Assembly: GCF_018598225.1 (NCBI RefSeq)
Contig: NZ_JAHESF010000022.1
Coordinates: 51,098-115,097 of the forward strand
DNA from: Chryseosolibacter histidinae
GTDB taxonomy: Bacteria > Bacteroidota > Bacteroidia > Cytophagales > Cyclobacteriaceae
Direction of reading: 5' to 3'
DNA length: 64,000 nucleotides
The notes beneath the pieces are model-generated. The model saw nothing but the letters and a program-made list of their open reading frames with translations, did not search any database and was not told where the DNA came from. Made by a program: the position numbers and the translations under genes. Below are positions 43,337 through 51,738 of this stretch, in pieces; position 1 is the stretch's first letter; each line of letters opens with the position of its first letter.

Positions 43337-43427
43337 GGAGTAAGGAGTAAGAATTAAGGAGTAAGGAGTAAGGAGTAAGAATTAAGGAGTAAGGAGTAAG
43401 GAGTAAGAATTAAGGAGTAAGGAGTAA
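43337..43427 (+). repeat. Perfect tandem heptad array (GGAGTAA/GAATTAA, 13 units)
   Basis: Thirteen exact seven-base units: GGAGTAA ten times with GAATTAA at units 3, 7 and 11, making a 28-base higher-order period. It starts four bases after the stop codon of the anti-sigma-like gene. Confidence 0.85.
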
Positions 43428-43465
43428 AGGCTAGGAGTCAGAAGCCAGGAGTCAGAAGGAGCAGG
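43428..43465 (+). repeat. Family A heptads of the AGTCAGA/AGCCAGG type
   Basis: This directly continues the preceding array with AGGAGTC, AGAAGCC, AGGAGTC and AGAAGGAG. It shows that the two sub-types of family A normally occur side by side. Confidence 0.5.
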
Positions 43466-43508
43466 CACGGACTCAAGAGATTGTGCTTCGATCGAGGTTA
43501 ATAGTACA

Positions 43509-43543
43509 TCAATAGCCCGGTGCTTCAGCTCCGGGGCTATTGA
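43509..43543. terminator. Hairpin overlapping the stop codon of the MBL gene
   Basis: TCAATAGCCCGG at 43509-43520 pairs with CCGGGGCTATTGA at 43531-43543, with one bulge. The right arm contains the stop codon of the minus-strand MBL gene (43537-43539). The same core (CAATAGCC...GGCTATTG) recurs in the hairpin at 44526-44588. Confidence 0.5.
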
Positions 43544-44364
43544 AATAGAGAGAGCTGCAATCTATGATCAACGATCGGAGATCTTGTATCGGGGAGGTTG
43601 CGGATGTGGTAGACCCGTGATTCTTTGTCGCGGGAGGCAATGATGATCGATGTTTTGCCGGCGATGCGGTTGAACAGGTCACGTACAAGGCGGGGATGAT
43701 TGTTGTCGCGCGAGAGGTGTGACAGCAACAGGTGGCTCATGAACGCGGGCTTATGTTCCCTGAACAATTGCAGCGCCTGCGTGTTAGACAGGTGTCCTTT
43801 TTCACTGCGGATGCGCTCCTTCAGGGGATATGGATATCCTCCGTTCGCTAGCATCTCCTCATCATAGTTTGCTTCCAGAAACGCGGCATGGCACTGCCCG
43901 AAATAATTGGTGACGTGCTCACAGGCGGAACCGATGTCGGTGAAGATGCCCACCTTCACGGTATTGCCAGCCACAATGAAGCTGTGCGGATCGCAGGCGT
44001 CGTGTTGTTTAGGGAACGCGGTCACGGCGAGGTTGCTACCGATCTTCACAGGCTCATGCGCCCGGAAGGAGAACGTCAGGTGTTCTTTCAGCTCAAGGTT
44101 TACCAGCGCGCGCGTGGCGGTTGTGATATAAACCGGGATCTGGTGTTTCCTTGAAAGCGCTGGTACGCCATGGATGTGGTCCCCATGCTCGTGGGATACA
44201 AAGATGCCTTTTACTTTTTTAAGGGATAATCCGAGGCGCTTCATCCGTTTTTCGGTCTCCCGGCAGGAGATGCCGCCGTCAACCAGGATGGCCTCATCAT
44301 GGTTACCGACGTAGTAACAATTACCATTGCTGCCCGAATTCAATGAAGCGATGAACAAAGACAT
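43537..44364 (-). CDS. MBL-fold metallo-hydrolase, YycJ/WalJ-like
   Basis: A 275-residue protein starting at the ATG at 44364 (MSLFIASLNSGSNGNCYYVG); an upstream ATG at 44406 adds a tail not seen in the family. The metal motif is VSHEHGDHIHGVP (HxHxDH with Glu in the second position, VSHEHGDHI), preceded by AILVDGGISCRETEKRM; later metal ligands are in GIFTDIGS and LLLSHLSRDNNHP. SLNSGSNGN at the N-terminus is the hallmark of the YycJ/WalJ branch, cytoplasmic exonuclease-like proteins linked to DNA repair. It is transcribed alone and ends in a hairpin. Confidence 0.85.
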   Translation of the reverse strand: MSLFIASLNSGSNGNCYYVGNHDEAILVDGGISCRETEKRMKRLGLSLKKVKGIFVSHEHGDHIHGVPALSRKHQIPVYITTATRALVNLELKEHLTFSFRAHEPVKIGSNLAVTAFPKQHDACDPHSFIVAGNTVKVGIFTDIGSACEHVTNYFGQCHAAFLEANYDEEMLANGGYPYPLKERIRSEKGHLSNTQALQLFREHKPAFMSHLLLSHLSRDNNHPRLVRDLFNRIAGKTSIIIASRDKESRVYHIRNLPDTRSPIVDHRLQLSLFQ

Positions 44365-44680
44365 AGTGAGGCGAAGGTATTGTATTTCTTTGTCAATCCA
44401 TGTCAAAAAATTGAAGCAAACGAGCGGCGGGAGAAGGAGCTAGGAGTCAGAAGCCAGGAGCCAGGAGCCAGGAGTCAGGAGAGGAAGGGTTAGGTTCAAG
44501 ACCTCTGCTTCGGGTGCAGAAGGCCTGAAAATCCCAAAATTCAATAGCCACGGGTGAAGCCCGTGGCTATTGAATTTTGGGATTTTCACGTGCCATAGGT
44601 AATCCTGGCTTCGCACGTTTTGGCACGTAACGTACGCTCCCGGATCAAGATGATTCCAAACAAACGCTACGAACCAACAC
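44365..44680. other. Intergenic region with heptads and a perfect hairpin, no gene
   Basis: Contents: family A heptads at about 44434-44492 (AGTCAGA, AGCCAGG, AGCCAGG, AGCCAGG, AGTCAGG), a perfect inverted repeat at 44526-44588 described separately, and a second short repeat (CACGTGCC near 44587 and GGCACGTAACG near 44625) that can form an outer stem. Nothing else was recognised. Confidence 0.55.
44526..44588. terminator. Perfect 29-base-pair hairpin at the end of the PUL transcript
   Basis: A 29-base left arm (from TGAAAATCCCAAAATTCAAT at 44526) pairs without a mismatch with a 29-base right arm ending at 44588. The loop is five bases (TGAAG). The AT-rich outer stem gives A/T runs on both strands, so it can terminate transcription in either direction. 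It lies about 90 bases beyond the GH105 stop codon, the last gene of the minus-strand PUL. Confidence 0.7.
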
Positions 44681-45769
44681 TCACTTCATCTTCACCATCT
44701 CACTGCCTGCGAGCAGAAAAGCACCAGAGCCATATTCCTGGTAATTATCAGCAGTGACTTTTTCGGGGGAGCCACCGATGGGTTGCACCCATTGGAGCCT
44801 GCCTTCGGGGGTTACGAGATCGTTCAGGCCTTTCCAGGCGGATTTCACTACGGGGAGGTATTCTTTTTTGTCCAGGATGCCATTGTTGACGCCCCAGGCC
44901 ATCGCGTAGCAGAAGAACGAAGAGCCACTGGTTTCGGGGTGTGGTACCTCCTGCTCATCCAGCAGGCTGGGTCTCCACAGACCGTCTTTGCTTTGCGCCT
45001 TTTTCAGCGATGCAGCCATCTCCCTGAACAGGTTCACATATTTGTCATAGTACGGATCGGACTTCGGAAGATACTGGAGCACACGCACCGTGCCAGCGAT
45101 CACCCATCCGTTGCCTCTTGCCCAGAACGTCTTTTTGCCACTAGGTGTTTTTTTGTTGAAGAAGTTCCTGTCGCGGTAAAAGAGGTGGTCTTCTTTGTCA
45201 TAGAGAAAATCATGGGTATCCCAGAACATGGTGTGCAGATAGGTGAGGTAACGGTTATCACCTGTAGCCGCGGCAAGCCTGGCCAGCACCGGAGGCGCCA
45301 TAAACAGCGCATCGCACCACCACCAGTCGTCACGGCCTTTTCTGGGATTCGCGATCAGCGAGTCGAAGGTACTTTTGATGTCAGCGATCATGGCGGGATC
45401 CTTTTTGAGCTCGTAAATCTCCAGGTAGGTTTGCCCTTTGGCATGATCATCGGCGTGGCGCAGACGTTGTGCCAGCTTCCAGTCGAAGGACTGAGACCAG
45501 GCGGTGGCGGCGTCCAGGTACTTCTGGTTCTGCGTGGTTCTGCACGTTGCCATTACCCCGGTATAGAATGCGGCGCGCGCCCAGTCGTTCTCGTTGCGCA
45601 CGTTGATCTCTACGGGATTTGCCAGTTGCCAGTCAGCAACTTTTTCCATCACACCGGTGATGTAGGGCTTCGTGTATATTTTATTGTTCTTCTTTTGGCC
45701 CAGGGTAACGCCGGAGGTAACTGCCAGCAGCGCCAGGCTCAGGTAAAAGACAGATGAAGATTTCCGCAT
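44681..45769 (-). CDS. GH105 unsaturated glucuronyl/rhamnogalacturonyl hydrolase
   Basis: A 362-residue enzyme starting at the ATG at 45769 (MRKSSSVFYLSLALLAVTSG, signal peptide ending VTLGQ). It has an (alpha/alpha)6 barrel with the GH105 landmarks RLRHADDHAKGQTYLEIYEL and DDWWWCDALFMAPPVLARLA (the Asp that hydrates the double bond), KKTFWARGNGWVIAGTVRVL and ETSGSSFFCYAMAWGVNNG. GH105 enzymes remove the 4,5-unsaturated uronic acid left at the non-reducing end by a polysaccharide lyase. The lyase gene directly upstream (PL8) fits as the source of such ends. It is the last gene of the PUL, 38 bases after PL8. Confidence 0.85.
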   Translation of the reverse strand: MRKSSSVFYLSLALLAVTSGVTLGQKKNNKIYTKPYITGVMEKVADWQLANPVEINVRNENDWARAAFYTGVMATCRTTQNQKYLDAATAWSQSFDWKLAQRLRHADDHAKGQTYLEIYELKKDPAMIADIKSTFDSLIANPRKGRDDWWWCDALFMAPPVLARLAAATGDNRYLTYLHTMFWDTHDFLYDKEDHLFYRDRNFFNKKTPSGKKTFWARGNGWVIAGTVRVLQYLPKSDPYYDKYVNLFREMAASLKKAQSKDGLWRPSLLDEQEVPHPETSGSSFFCYAMAWGVNNGILDKKEYLPVVKSAWKGLNDLVTPEGRLQWVQPIGGSPEKVTADNYQEYGSGAFLLAGSEMVKMK

Positions 45770-45806
45770 AGTGGTATAAAGATAAAATTTGGTATTCAAT
45801 TCAAAG

Positions 45807-47837
45807 CTACTTCCGGGGCGATTCAACGATCCCTGCTTCCGCGGAGGTGCCATCGGCGGGTACATCGATGTTTCTAACCGTATTGTTCCATTTCACCCGC
45901 ACGGCTCCCCCTTGGTGAAGCGGATCGCTGACATACATTTTGTTGCTGCTCACCATCACGAGACAGGGCCTGTCCACCTCGAGGGTAAAGCTATGGAATG
46001 GCAGGGTGTGCGCGTTGAAGAAGGAAGCCATCATCGTGCCGTCATCAAAAAGCACCGCCTGACAATCTTTACTGTTGCGCAGTACACTCCAGCCCGGCTT
46101 CGCTGCGAGCTTTGCTGCCTGTTCCGGCACAGGACAATACGCAATCGCATATCCGGCTGACAGCCCATTGTTTCCCTCATGATGCAACACTGGCATGAAG
46201 ATCTTTTCGCTGAAGTTTTTATCAGGTTGCGAAACGTTGATGGTTTTCCAGTTGGCGGTCACCGACTGAAGGCGAAGCTCAACCGATGCCTTGTAAAAAT
46301 GGATCGGCATATAAACGAAGCCTGCATGGTGGATCCATTTTACATCCTTCAACTTGTGTGTGCCGGCAGCCAACACATTTCCTTTTTTATTCACGGTTAC
46401 ATCACCCTGCCACCGGCTCTGATCCATGGCGGTGTAAATATCATCAGTGAGGCCTGTGCCCGTGATGTCGCTCACAAGACAAACCACGGCGTCGTTGTGG
46501 CAAGCCCAGAATTTCCGGGCCGACAATTTCTTTTGCTGCGCCTGATCTGTCAGCGCGTAATCCATAGCCGTGAGTCCACTCACACCGTTGCTTACACTGC
46601 CTGCAAAAGCGTGTTGTGTTATTTTAGCGGCAGCTTTAAAGGTAGTGACTCCCGGCAGCGCCGTCCAGTCCCACGCCGGCATCAGGTCGAAATATTCCTG
46701 GCCGTTCCTGATGAGGTAAGCATCTCCGCTGTTGAGCAGCTTGCCTTTGAGGTTCTCCCCGTTGAAAGATTCGGTTGGCAACGTTCGCGTGGAAATTGTT
46801 TTCACAAAGAAGCTGAACCCCGACCGGTGAAATACGGAGAAGTCCGAGTATGGATAATAACGGAATCCTTCCAGCGTTTCTCCGCCATTTTGTATGGACA
46901 TCATTTTTTTGAAGGCCGCGGCTCTCGAAGGCTGAAGCTCCATCAGGAACGGGATCAGCGGCCTGAGGTCGGGACTTCTCAGCTCACCCACCCGCGACGA
47001 AGAGCGGTCCATGGTACCCGGCACCGTGTTGATGCCCCGCGCCATCCACTGCCAGCCCTCGAGCACAAAGCTGGTCATGATATCGGCTTTATCTTCCGGT
47101 AATGCCAGCGGTGTTCCTCTCAACTGCCAGGCCACACGCACTGTTTCCCACAGGAATGCCTTGCCATACTGGAACATCTGCAGGCGTTTGCTGTGCTGGT
47201 GAAAGCTGTTATCGGCCTGGATCCCTTCTCCGTCGGAGACAGCGATCTCGTTCACCATCAGCTCGCGGCATCGGTTCACCAGCGCGTTGTCTCCGGCGAG
47301 CAAGCCATAATGAAGACCGAGGTCTGCGCTCCACATCAGGTTCGCCCCTGCCCCTCTACCCTGCACACGGTGCTGTGCCAATACTTCCAGCGCCTGCCGG
47401 AATCGCTCCGGTGAAAGCTCGTGCCGCAGCAGGATCAAAATGTCTCTCGCGTAACGGGGCACGCCGATCTGGTTGTGCCACCAGTTGCTGTTCTGATATC
47501 GCTTTACCAGCCAATGGTCCAGGGCAACGAAGGTCTTCTGCAGTACAACATCGTCATGATAATACGGTGATTCCGGGTAAGCCCACGCCAGCGACATTTC
47601 ACCGATGCGTTTCAGGTGCCGGGCAACTTTCCAGTCGGCAGGCTCCTTATCCAGGTAATTCACATCAGGCCACTGCCCCTGCGCATCCAGCGAGTCCATC
47701 CACTGCTTCACCTCGCCTGCTTTCGGATGTTGCGCCGTTCGGAAAAGGTATTCGCGGTAGCGGTTCAATACCGTATCCACCTGGGCGGAACAGGTGATTG
47801 ACAGCAAGCATATAATTATAACAAGTTGCATTCTCAT
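45807..47837 (-). CDS. Polysaccharide lyase family 8 enzyme
   Basis: A 676-residue secreted protein, signal peptide MRMQLVIIICLLSITCSA. Residues about 20-340 form the incomplete alpha/alpha toroid with YQNSNWWHNQIGVPR (substrate-binding Asn-Trp-Trp), IQADNSFHQHSKRLQMFQYG (catalytic His and Tyr) and ARGINTVPGTMDRSSSRVG (catalytic Arg cluster). The rest are beta-sandwich domains. PL8 cleaves hyaluronan, chondroitin sulfate or xanthan next to a uronic acid, leaving an unsaturated sugar. The partner enzymes here do not match a glycosaminoglycan locus (no sulfatase, no GH88), so the uronide in this PUL is uncertain. It is somewhat shorter than characterised chondroitinase AC. Confidence 0.8.
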   Translation of the reverse strand: MRMQLVIIICLLSITCSAQVDTVLNRYREYLFRTAQHPKAGEVKQWMDSLDAQGQWPDVNYLDKEPADWKVARHLKRIGEMSLAWAYPESPYYHDDVVLQKTFVALDHWLVKRYQNSNWWHNQIGVPRYARDILILLRHELSPERFRQALEVLAQHRVQGRGAGANLMWSADLGLHYGLLAGDNALVNRCRELMVNEIAVSDGEGIQADNSFHQHSKRLQMFQYGKAFLWETVRVAWQLRGTPLALPEDKADIMTSFVLEGWQWMARGINTVPGTMDRSSSRVGELRSPDLRPLIPFLMELQPSRAAAFKKMMSIQNGGETLEGFRYYPYSDFSVFHRSGFSFFVKTISTRTLPTESFNGENLKGKLLNSGDAYLIRNGQEYFDLMPAWDWTALPGVTTFKAAAKITQHAFAGSVSNGVSGLTAMDYALTDQAQQKKLSARKFWACHNDAVVCLVSDITGTGLTDDIYTAMDQSRWQGDVTVNKKGNVLAAGTHKLKDVKWIHHAGFVYMPIHFYKASVELRLQSVTANWKTINVSQPDKNFSEKIFMPVLHHEGNNGLSAGYAIAYCPVPEQAAKLAAKPGWSVLRNSKDCQAVLFDDGTMMASFFNAHTLPFHSFTLEVDRPCLVMVSSNKMYVSDPLHQGGAVRVKWNNTVRNIDVPADGTSAEAGIVESPRK

Positions 47838-47884
47838 CGTTTAGCAATTTAATACAGGCTTTGAACTTACGGATTCTTTTTCAG

Positions 47885-48005
47885 CTAGCGCTCTTTGTTA
47901 CCCGGGGATCCTTCGCTCTCCCGCCATCCCAACGCACATTCCTTGCACAGGATGACGTTCTCAATTCGTAGCCGCTCCTTACTCCTTACTCCTGGCTCCT
48001 TACTC
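47885..48005 (-). repeat. GGATCCTTCGCTC element and inverted family A heptads
   Basis: On the plus strand GGATCCTTCGCTC lies near 47907 and ACAGGATGACGTTC near 47957. Read on the minus strand this is the GTCATCC...GAAGGATCC form of the dispersed repeat. Family A heptads in reverse (CTCCTTA, CTCCTTA, CTCCTGG, CTCCTTA, CTCC) fill 47974-48005 and touch the GH30 stop codon. Confidence 0.5.
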
Positions 48006-49607
48006 CTATTTTAACCTCCCCACCAACGTTACCACCGACCTGGGCCCGATGGTGATGCTGCCTGCATCGGACTTACCCGGCGCAAGGTCTTTTTCGGCTG
48101 ACGTGGTGTAGGTCTTAAACGTATTGTTCTTTACACGTAATGCTTTGCCTGGGATGAGCTGCCGTTCTTCGCTGGCGTAGTTGATGGCCACGATCACCAG
48201 CTCGCCCGTACTTTTATTCGTATAGGCGGATACCATCAGGTTGGTGGCGATCTTTTCCAGCGATGGGTTCTCATCATAGGTGACGTTCACCCGTTTCATG
48301 CCGGGTCGTACAAACCGCGAATAATTTCCCAAGGCCCAGAGGATCTTCGTTTCGCGGAAGAATCCGTCGCGCTGCAGAATCTTGCTATCAGGATCTTCCT
48401 GACCGCGTACACCATTATCTCCGTTGTCGATGTGAATGAGCCCGTCCTTGAAATCGGCTTCCGATAACGCGGTCCAGTACTGCCACGAGCTGGCGTTGGT
48501 CAGCACCAGGTCGTGATGGATCACACGGGCGTAATATAAGGCTGTGTTGATGCCGAGGTCGCGCCTTCCGCCACCGCCCACGTCGTCGTTCTTTTCCAGG
48601 ATGCAGAACTCGGTCTGCCAGTATTCCAATGCAGGATCAACGGCACGGAGGGTGTCGCGCAGGGCGAGCCTGTAGTCGATCAGGCGCTGCACCGGCCAGG
48701 TGGTAAAATAGCTGTGGCCAGTGATGGCGCGGTGAACGTTGGGCAGCGACGCGATGTTGAGTGGAGAATTTTTGCCGAAGAAGGTCCGCACCTGCGCATC
48801 GTTACCGTGGTCGTTCATGGACTTATAAAGATACTGGATATCACCGGCCTCGCCCAGCAGCACCTCCGTTGAAAGCTTGCGGCGGCTCAACTGCTCCGAG
48901 AGCAGCTTCGTCAGCGCATGCATGTCCTTGTTCGTTGCCGGAGTTCCCTCCTGCGTGGGTTTCTCCCAAAGCCATTGCGGCTCATTCACGGGGCTCAGGT
49001 AATCGAAACGGATCCCCTCCTCCTTCTGAAAATGCTCCGTAACATCCGTGAGGAAGCTGGCATAGGCCGGAAGCTTCTCCGGTAGAATGTTGAGATCGTA
49101 CTTGCCGGAGCTGTTGAAGGCTTTTCCGTTCAGCGTCATGTGCACGGGCGCCGAGATGGTGAACGCGAGGAATTTCTCCACGCCTCGTTTTTTGGCAGCC
49201 TGCAGGAACCACCGCTGGCCGGCCTGCTTGCTCCAGTCGTACGTGCCGTCACTGTTCTGAAAACACTCCGCCCTGCGCCACTCATCCCTGATCTCGCTTT
49301 GCGCTCCCTGTTCTGTGCTTCCAGACCCGATGTAAAAACGCCAGAGCGAAAGACCGATACCTTTGGCATTACCAAACTTGTCTGTTTCCCTGCTGAACAA
49401 CAGGTCTGCGATCTGCTCGCGTTTCTCCTCCGGCCAGTACTGTCCGACAAACTGGCAACGCCACGCATCCGAAGCTCCAAAGCCGTAGATGCGCTGCTGC
49501 TCCTGGTCGGGGTGAATGGTGATCTTTACTTCGCGTTGCGCATAGGCAGCGATGTGAAGGGTGACTAAGATACTGAGGGTTATTGTTGATATAGTGTACT
49601 GTTTCAT
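48006..49607 (-). CDS. GH30 glycosidase, endo-beta-1,6-galactanase type, secreted
   Basis: A 533-residue enzyme starting at the ATG at 49607 (MKQYTISTITLSILVTLHIA, signal peptide ending AYAQ); an in-frame ATG at 49682 lies in charged sequence. The (beta/alpha)8 domain opens with YGFGASDAWRCQFVGQYW and GIGLSLWRFYIGSGSTEQG. The acid/base Glu is in YLSPVNEPQWLW and the nucleophile Glu in YWQTEFCILE. The C-terminal beta-sandwich (about 440-533) is typical of GH30. The sequence type is the one commonly annotated as endo-beta-1,6-galactanase, which would cut the side chains of type II arabinogalactan; beta-1,6-glucanase is an alternative. It is a distant paralogue of the lipoprotein at 52615. Confidence 0.8.
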   Translation of the reverse strand: MKQYTISTITLSILVTLHIAAYAQREVKITIHPDQEQQRIYGFGASDAWRCQFVGQYWPEEKREQIADLLFSRETDKFGNAKGIGLSLWRFYIGSGSTEQGAQSEIRDEWRRAECFQNSDGTYDWSKQAGQRWFLQAAKKRGVEKFLAFTISAPVHMTLNGKAFNSSGKYDLNILPEKLPAYASFLTDVTEHFQKEEGIRFDYLSPVNEPQWLWEKPTQEGTPATNKDMHALTKLLSEQLSRRKLSTEVLLGEAGDIQYLYKSMNDHGNDAQVRTFFGKNSPLNIASLPNVHRAITGHSYFTTWPVQRLIDYRLALRDTLRAVDPALEYWQTEFCILEKNDDVGGGGRRDLGINTALYYARVIHHDLVLTNASSWQYWTALSEADFKDGLIHIDNGDNGVRGQEDPDSKILQRDGFFRETKILWALGNYSRFVRPGMKRVNVTYDENPSLEKIATNLMVSAYTNKSTGELVIVAINYASEERQLIPGKALRVKNNTFKTYTTSAEKDLAPGKSDAGSITIGPRSVVTLVGRLK

Positions 49608-49682
49608 CTGATTCTTTTGTTTTTGTTCTCCTCTTTCTTCGCCCTTGCTTTCTTCGATCAACACCCCTTCTTCAGTAAACAA

Positions 49683-49711
49683 CCCTTTGAGGGTTCGGAA
49701 CCCTCAAAGGG
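49683..49711. terminator. Intergenic hairpin between GH2 and GH30 genes
   Basis: CCCTTTGAGGGTTC at 49683-49696 pairs exactly with GAACCCTCAAAGGG at 49698-49711 (in practice 12 pairs and a small loop). Lying inside the PUL operon on the minus strand, it may be a processing or attenuation site rather than a full stop. Confidence 0.5.
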
Positions 49712-49740
49712 GTAATCGAAGGGAGGAAGGGTTGAGAAGG

Positions 49741-51738
49741 TCATTTTGACGATAATGGGTAACCAGTCACCGCATGTCCCGTAGGGGAAACAATGGCGAA
49801 ATCAAACCGGGGTTGAATGTTATCCAATACTATGGTTAGGCTATCTCCTGGTTTCATCAAGGGCAACTTCATTTCCGTTGATTGACCTTCCTTAGTCAGC
49901 CACACCACTTTATATTCCCGCAAGGTGTAAGATGGAAGGTTGTTCCTGTTCGCCAGCGTTACTTCGATCCTGTCATCCTTAAGCTTTTTTACATTCCGGA
50001 TCTCCACGGGCGATGCCAGCTGTTTGTAGACATAGTACGATGGTTTTCTGTTGAAATAAAGATCGGTGATGCCGTGGATGCGTGCTTTGAAACGCCCGCT
50101 GCCGTCTTCACCGCGGTGGGTCCGGTAATCGTTCAGGCAGAAGTAGATACAGCCTGCAATGTAATCGCGTTTGGCCCATTCACGGTAGTGATAGATCATG
50201 TCGTCGATGCGCCGCAGGTCACCACCCGAAAAACGTGGCTCACACAAGCCGGCTTCTGTGATCAGCAGTGGCCGGTTGCCGAGGAAACCTTCGATCTCCT
50301 TGAAATAAGCGGGCAGCTCGTCCGACGCCTTACCATACCACGTGCCCACATAGTCGTTCCAGGTGGGAAGGTCGGCGATAAAAGACTCGTCGTTCTCGCG
50401 GCGTTTAAAAGTTTCGTTGGATACCACCACAGCAAGCCTGGTGCTGTCCAGCGCTTTGGTAAAATCTCTCAAGGTGACGTATTGCCCGCGGTCTGTGCTG
50501 AACACTTCATTGCTGATACCCCAGGCGAAGATGGAAGCATGATTGAAGTCACGCTCCGTCATTTCGGCAAGCTGCATCCTGGCGGTCTCCATCACGGCGG
50601 GTGTAAGCTTGTAAGGTTGCTGCCACCACGGGATCTCCGCCTGCACGAGGATGCCTGCTTCGTCGTACCTGTCGAGCATGTATTCATCCACCTGCCAGTG
50701 AAAACGTGTGATCACCGTGTTCAGGTCTTTCAGCATATGCACAACCGAGTCCATCACCCACCGCGGTTCGGCACTGCCATGGTCAGGGTGACTTGAAGGC
50801 ATGTATTCGATTCCCGGAAGGCGCACGGGTTCGTTATTCACCAGCAGCTTCTGCCCTTCCAGCACCACCTTCCTGAAACCGAATGATGCCGTGTGGCGAT
50901 CCGTTTCTTTTCCCTTGCTTTTTGCCGTTACCTGTACCTGGTAGAGGAACGGGTCGTTAAAATGCCAGAGATGGACTTTTGCAATATCGAACAAAGTTAC
51001 AAAAGCATCGCCCTGCCGCGTCAGTGTAACGTCTTTGGACAGCACTGTTTTATTACCGCGCTTTTCACGGATCGCGATGCTGAAACCCGCCTTCTTCACG
51101 TCTTCTTCCCACAACCGTATTTTCAGGATGACGCGCGCAGAAGTGTCTGCAAAATTGATCGTGGGTATTGCGTGTGCGTACCGGATGGAAGGTTTACCCG
51201 AAACGATCACCGACACATTGCGGATGATGCCACCATCGTTGCACCAGTCGAAAGAATCCTTGTATGGCAGCGCGGTCTCCGAGAATGAATTGTCTACGGA
51301 AACAGTCACGGTGTTGTCGGCGCCGAAAGTCAGCAGGTGCGAAATATCGACGTAGAAAGTTGTATAACCCGAGTTGAGATGCTCGCCGGCTTTTTTGCCA
51401 TTCACGTAGATCACAGCATCGCGGTATACGGCAGCAAACTTCAGCCGGACATTCCTGTCTTTCCAGGTCGAAGGCACCGCAAGCTTACGTTCATACCACG
51501 CCAGCCCCCGGTAATTTTCGTGAGCCTTCATCACGTTCCAGGTATGGGGTACAGTGACATCCGTGGCGTTGGCTGGAAGCGTGGTATTCCACCCCGAAGC
51601 AAGGCCGGTGCGCTGAGGGTCTGTTACAAATCGCCAGGTGCCATCAAGGGAAACAAGCTCGCGGGGATCATCCTGCGCAACAGCACAAAGCCCGGCGACA
51701 CACAAGCAGAAAAAAATGATCGAACGCAGGACTGTCAT
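49741..51738 (-). CDS. GH2-family glycosidase (beta-galactosidase/beta-glucuronidase type)
   Basis: A 665-residue enzyme starting at the ATG at 51738, which overlaps the preceding stop as TGATG; signal peptide MTVLRSIIFFCLCVAGLCAV then AQ. Domain order: jelly-roll (about 20-190, ending in FDWCNDGGIIRNVSVIVSG), Ig-like (about 195-285), catalytic barrel (about 290-590). The acid/base Glu is in FNHASIFAWGISNEVFS and the nucleophile in PLLITEAGLCE. The NDGGI loop and the overall size suit the exo-acting beta-glucuronidase/beta-galactosidase branch. It probably trims galactose or glucuronic acid from oligosaccharides in the periplasm. It is co-translated with the SGNH esterase. Confidence 0.8.
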   Translation of the reverse strand: MTVLRSIIFFCLCVAGLCAVAQDDPRELVSLDGTWRFVTDPQRTGLASGWNTTLPANATDVTVPHTWNVMKAHENYRGLAWYERKLAVPSTWKDRNVRLKFAAVYRDAVIYVNGKKAGEHLNSGYTTFYVDISHLLTFGADNTVTVSVDNSFSETALPYKDSFDWCNDGGIIRNVSVIVSGKPSIRYAHAIPTINFADTSARVILKIRLWEEDVKKAGFSIAIREKRGNKTVLSKDVTLTRQGDAFVTLFDIAKVHLWHFNDPFLYQVQVTAKSKGKETDRHTASFGFRKVVLEGQKLLVNNEPVRLPGIEYMPSSHPDHGSAEPRWVMDSVVHMLKDLNTVITRFHWQVDEYMLDRYDEAGILVQAEIPWWQQPYKLTPAVMETARMQLAEMTERDFNHASIFAWGISNEVFSTDRGQYVTLRDFTKALDSTRLAVVVSNETFKRRENDESFIADLPTWNDYVGTWYGKASDELPAYFKEIEGFLGNRPLLITEAGLCEPRFSGGDLRRIDDMIYHYREWAKRDYIAGCIYFCLNDYRTHRGEDGSGRFKARIHGITDLYFNRKPSYYVYKQLASPVEIRNVKKLKDDRIEVTLANRNNLPSYTLREYKVVWLTKEGQSTEMKLPLMKPGDSLTIVLDNIQPRFDFAIVSPTGHAVTGYPLSSK

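Noticed and set aside
43337..43465. Regular short repeats suggesting a CRISPR array
   Set aside because: The unit is seven bases with no unique spacers, and no cas gene is nearby; it is a tandem heptad array.
44783..45757. Long plus-strand open frame (324 codons) opposite the GH105 gene
   Set aside because: It is the antisense of a clear GH105 gene; its translation is rich in His, Arg, Gly and Val without any domain pattern.
49882..50796. Plus-strand open frame of 304 codons opposite the GH2 gene
   Set aside because: Antisense shadow of a GH2 gene with intact catalytic motifs; no family features of its own.
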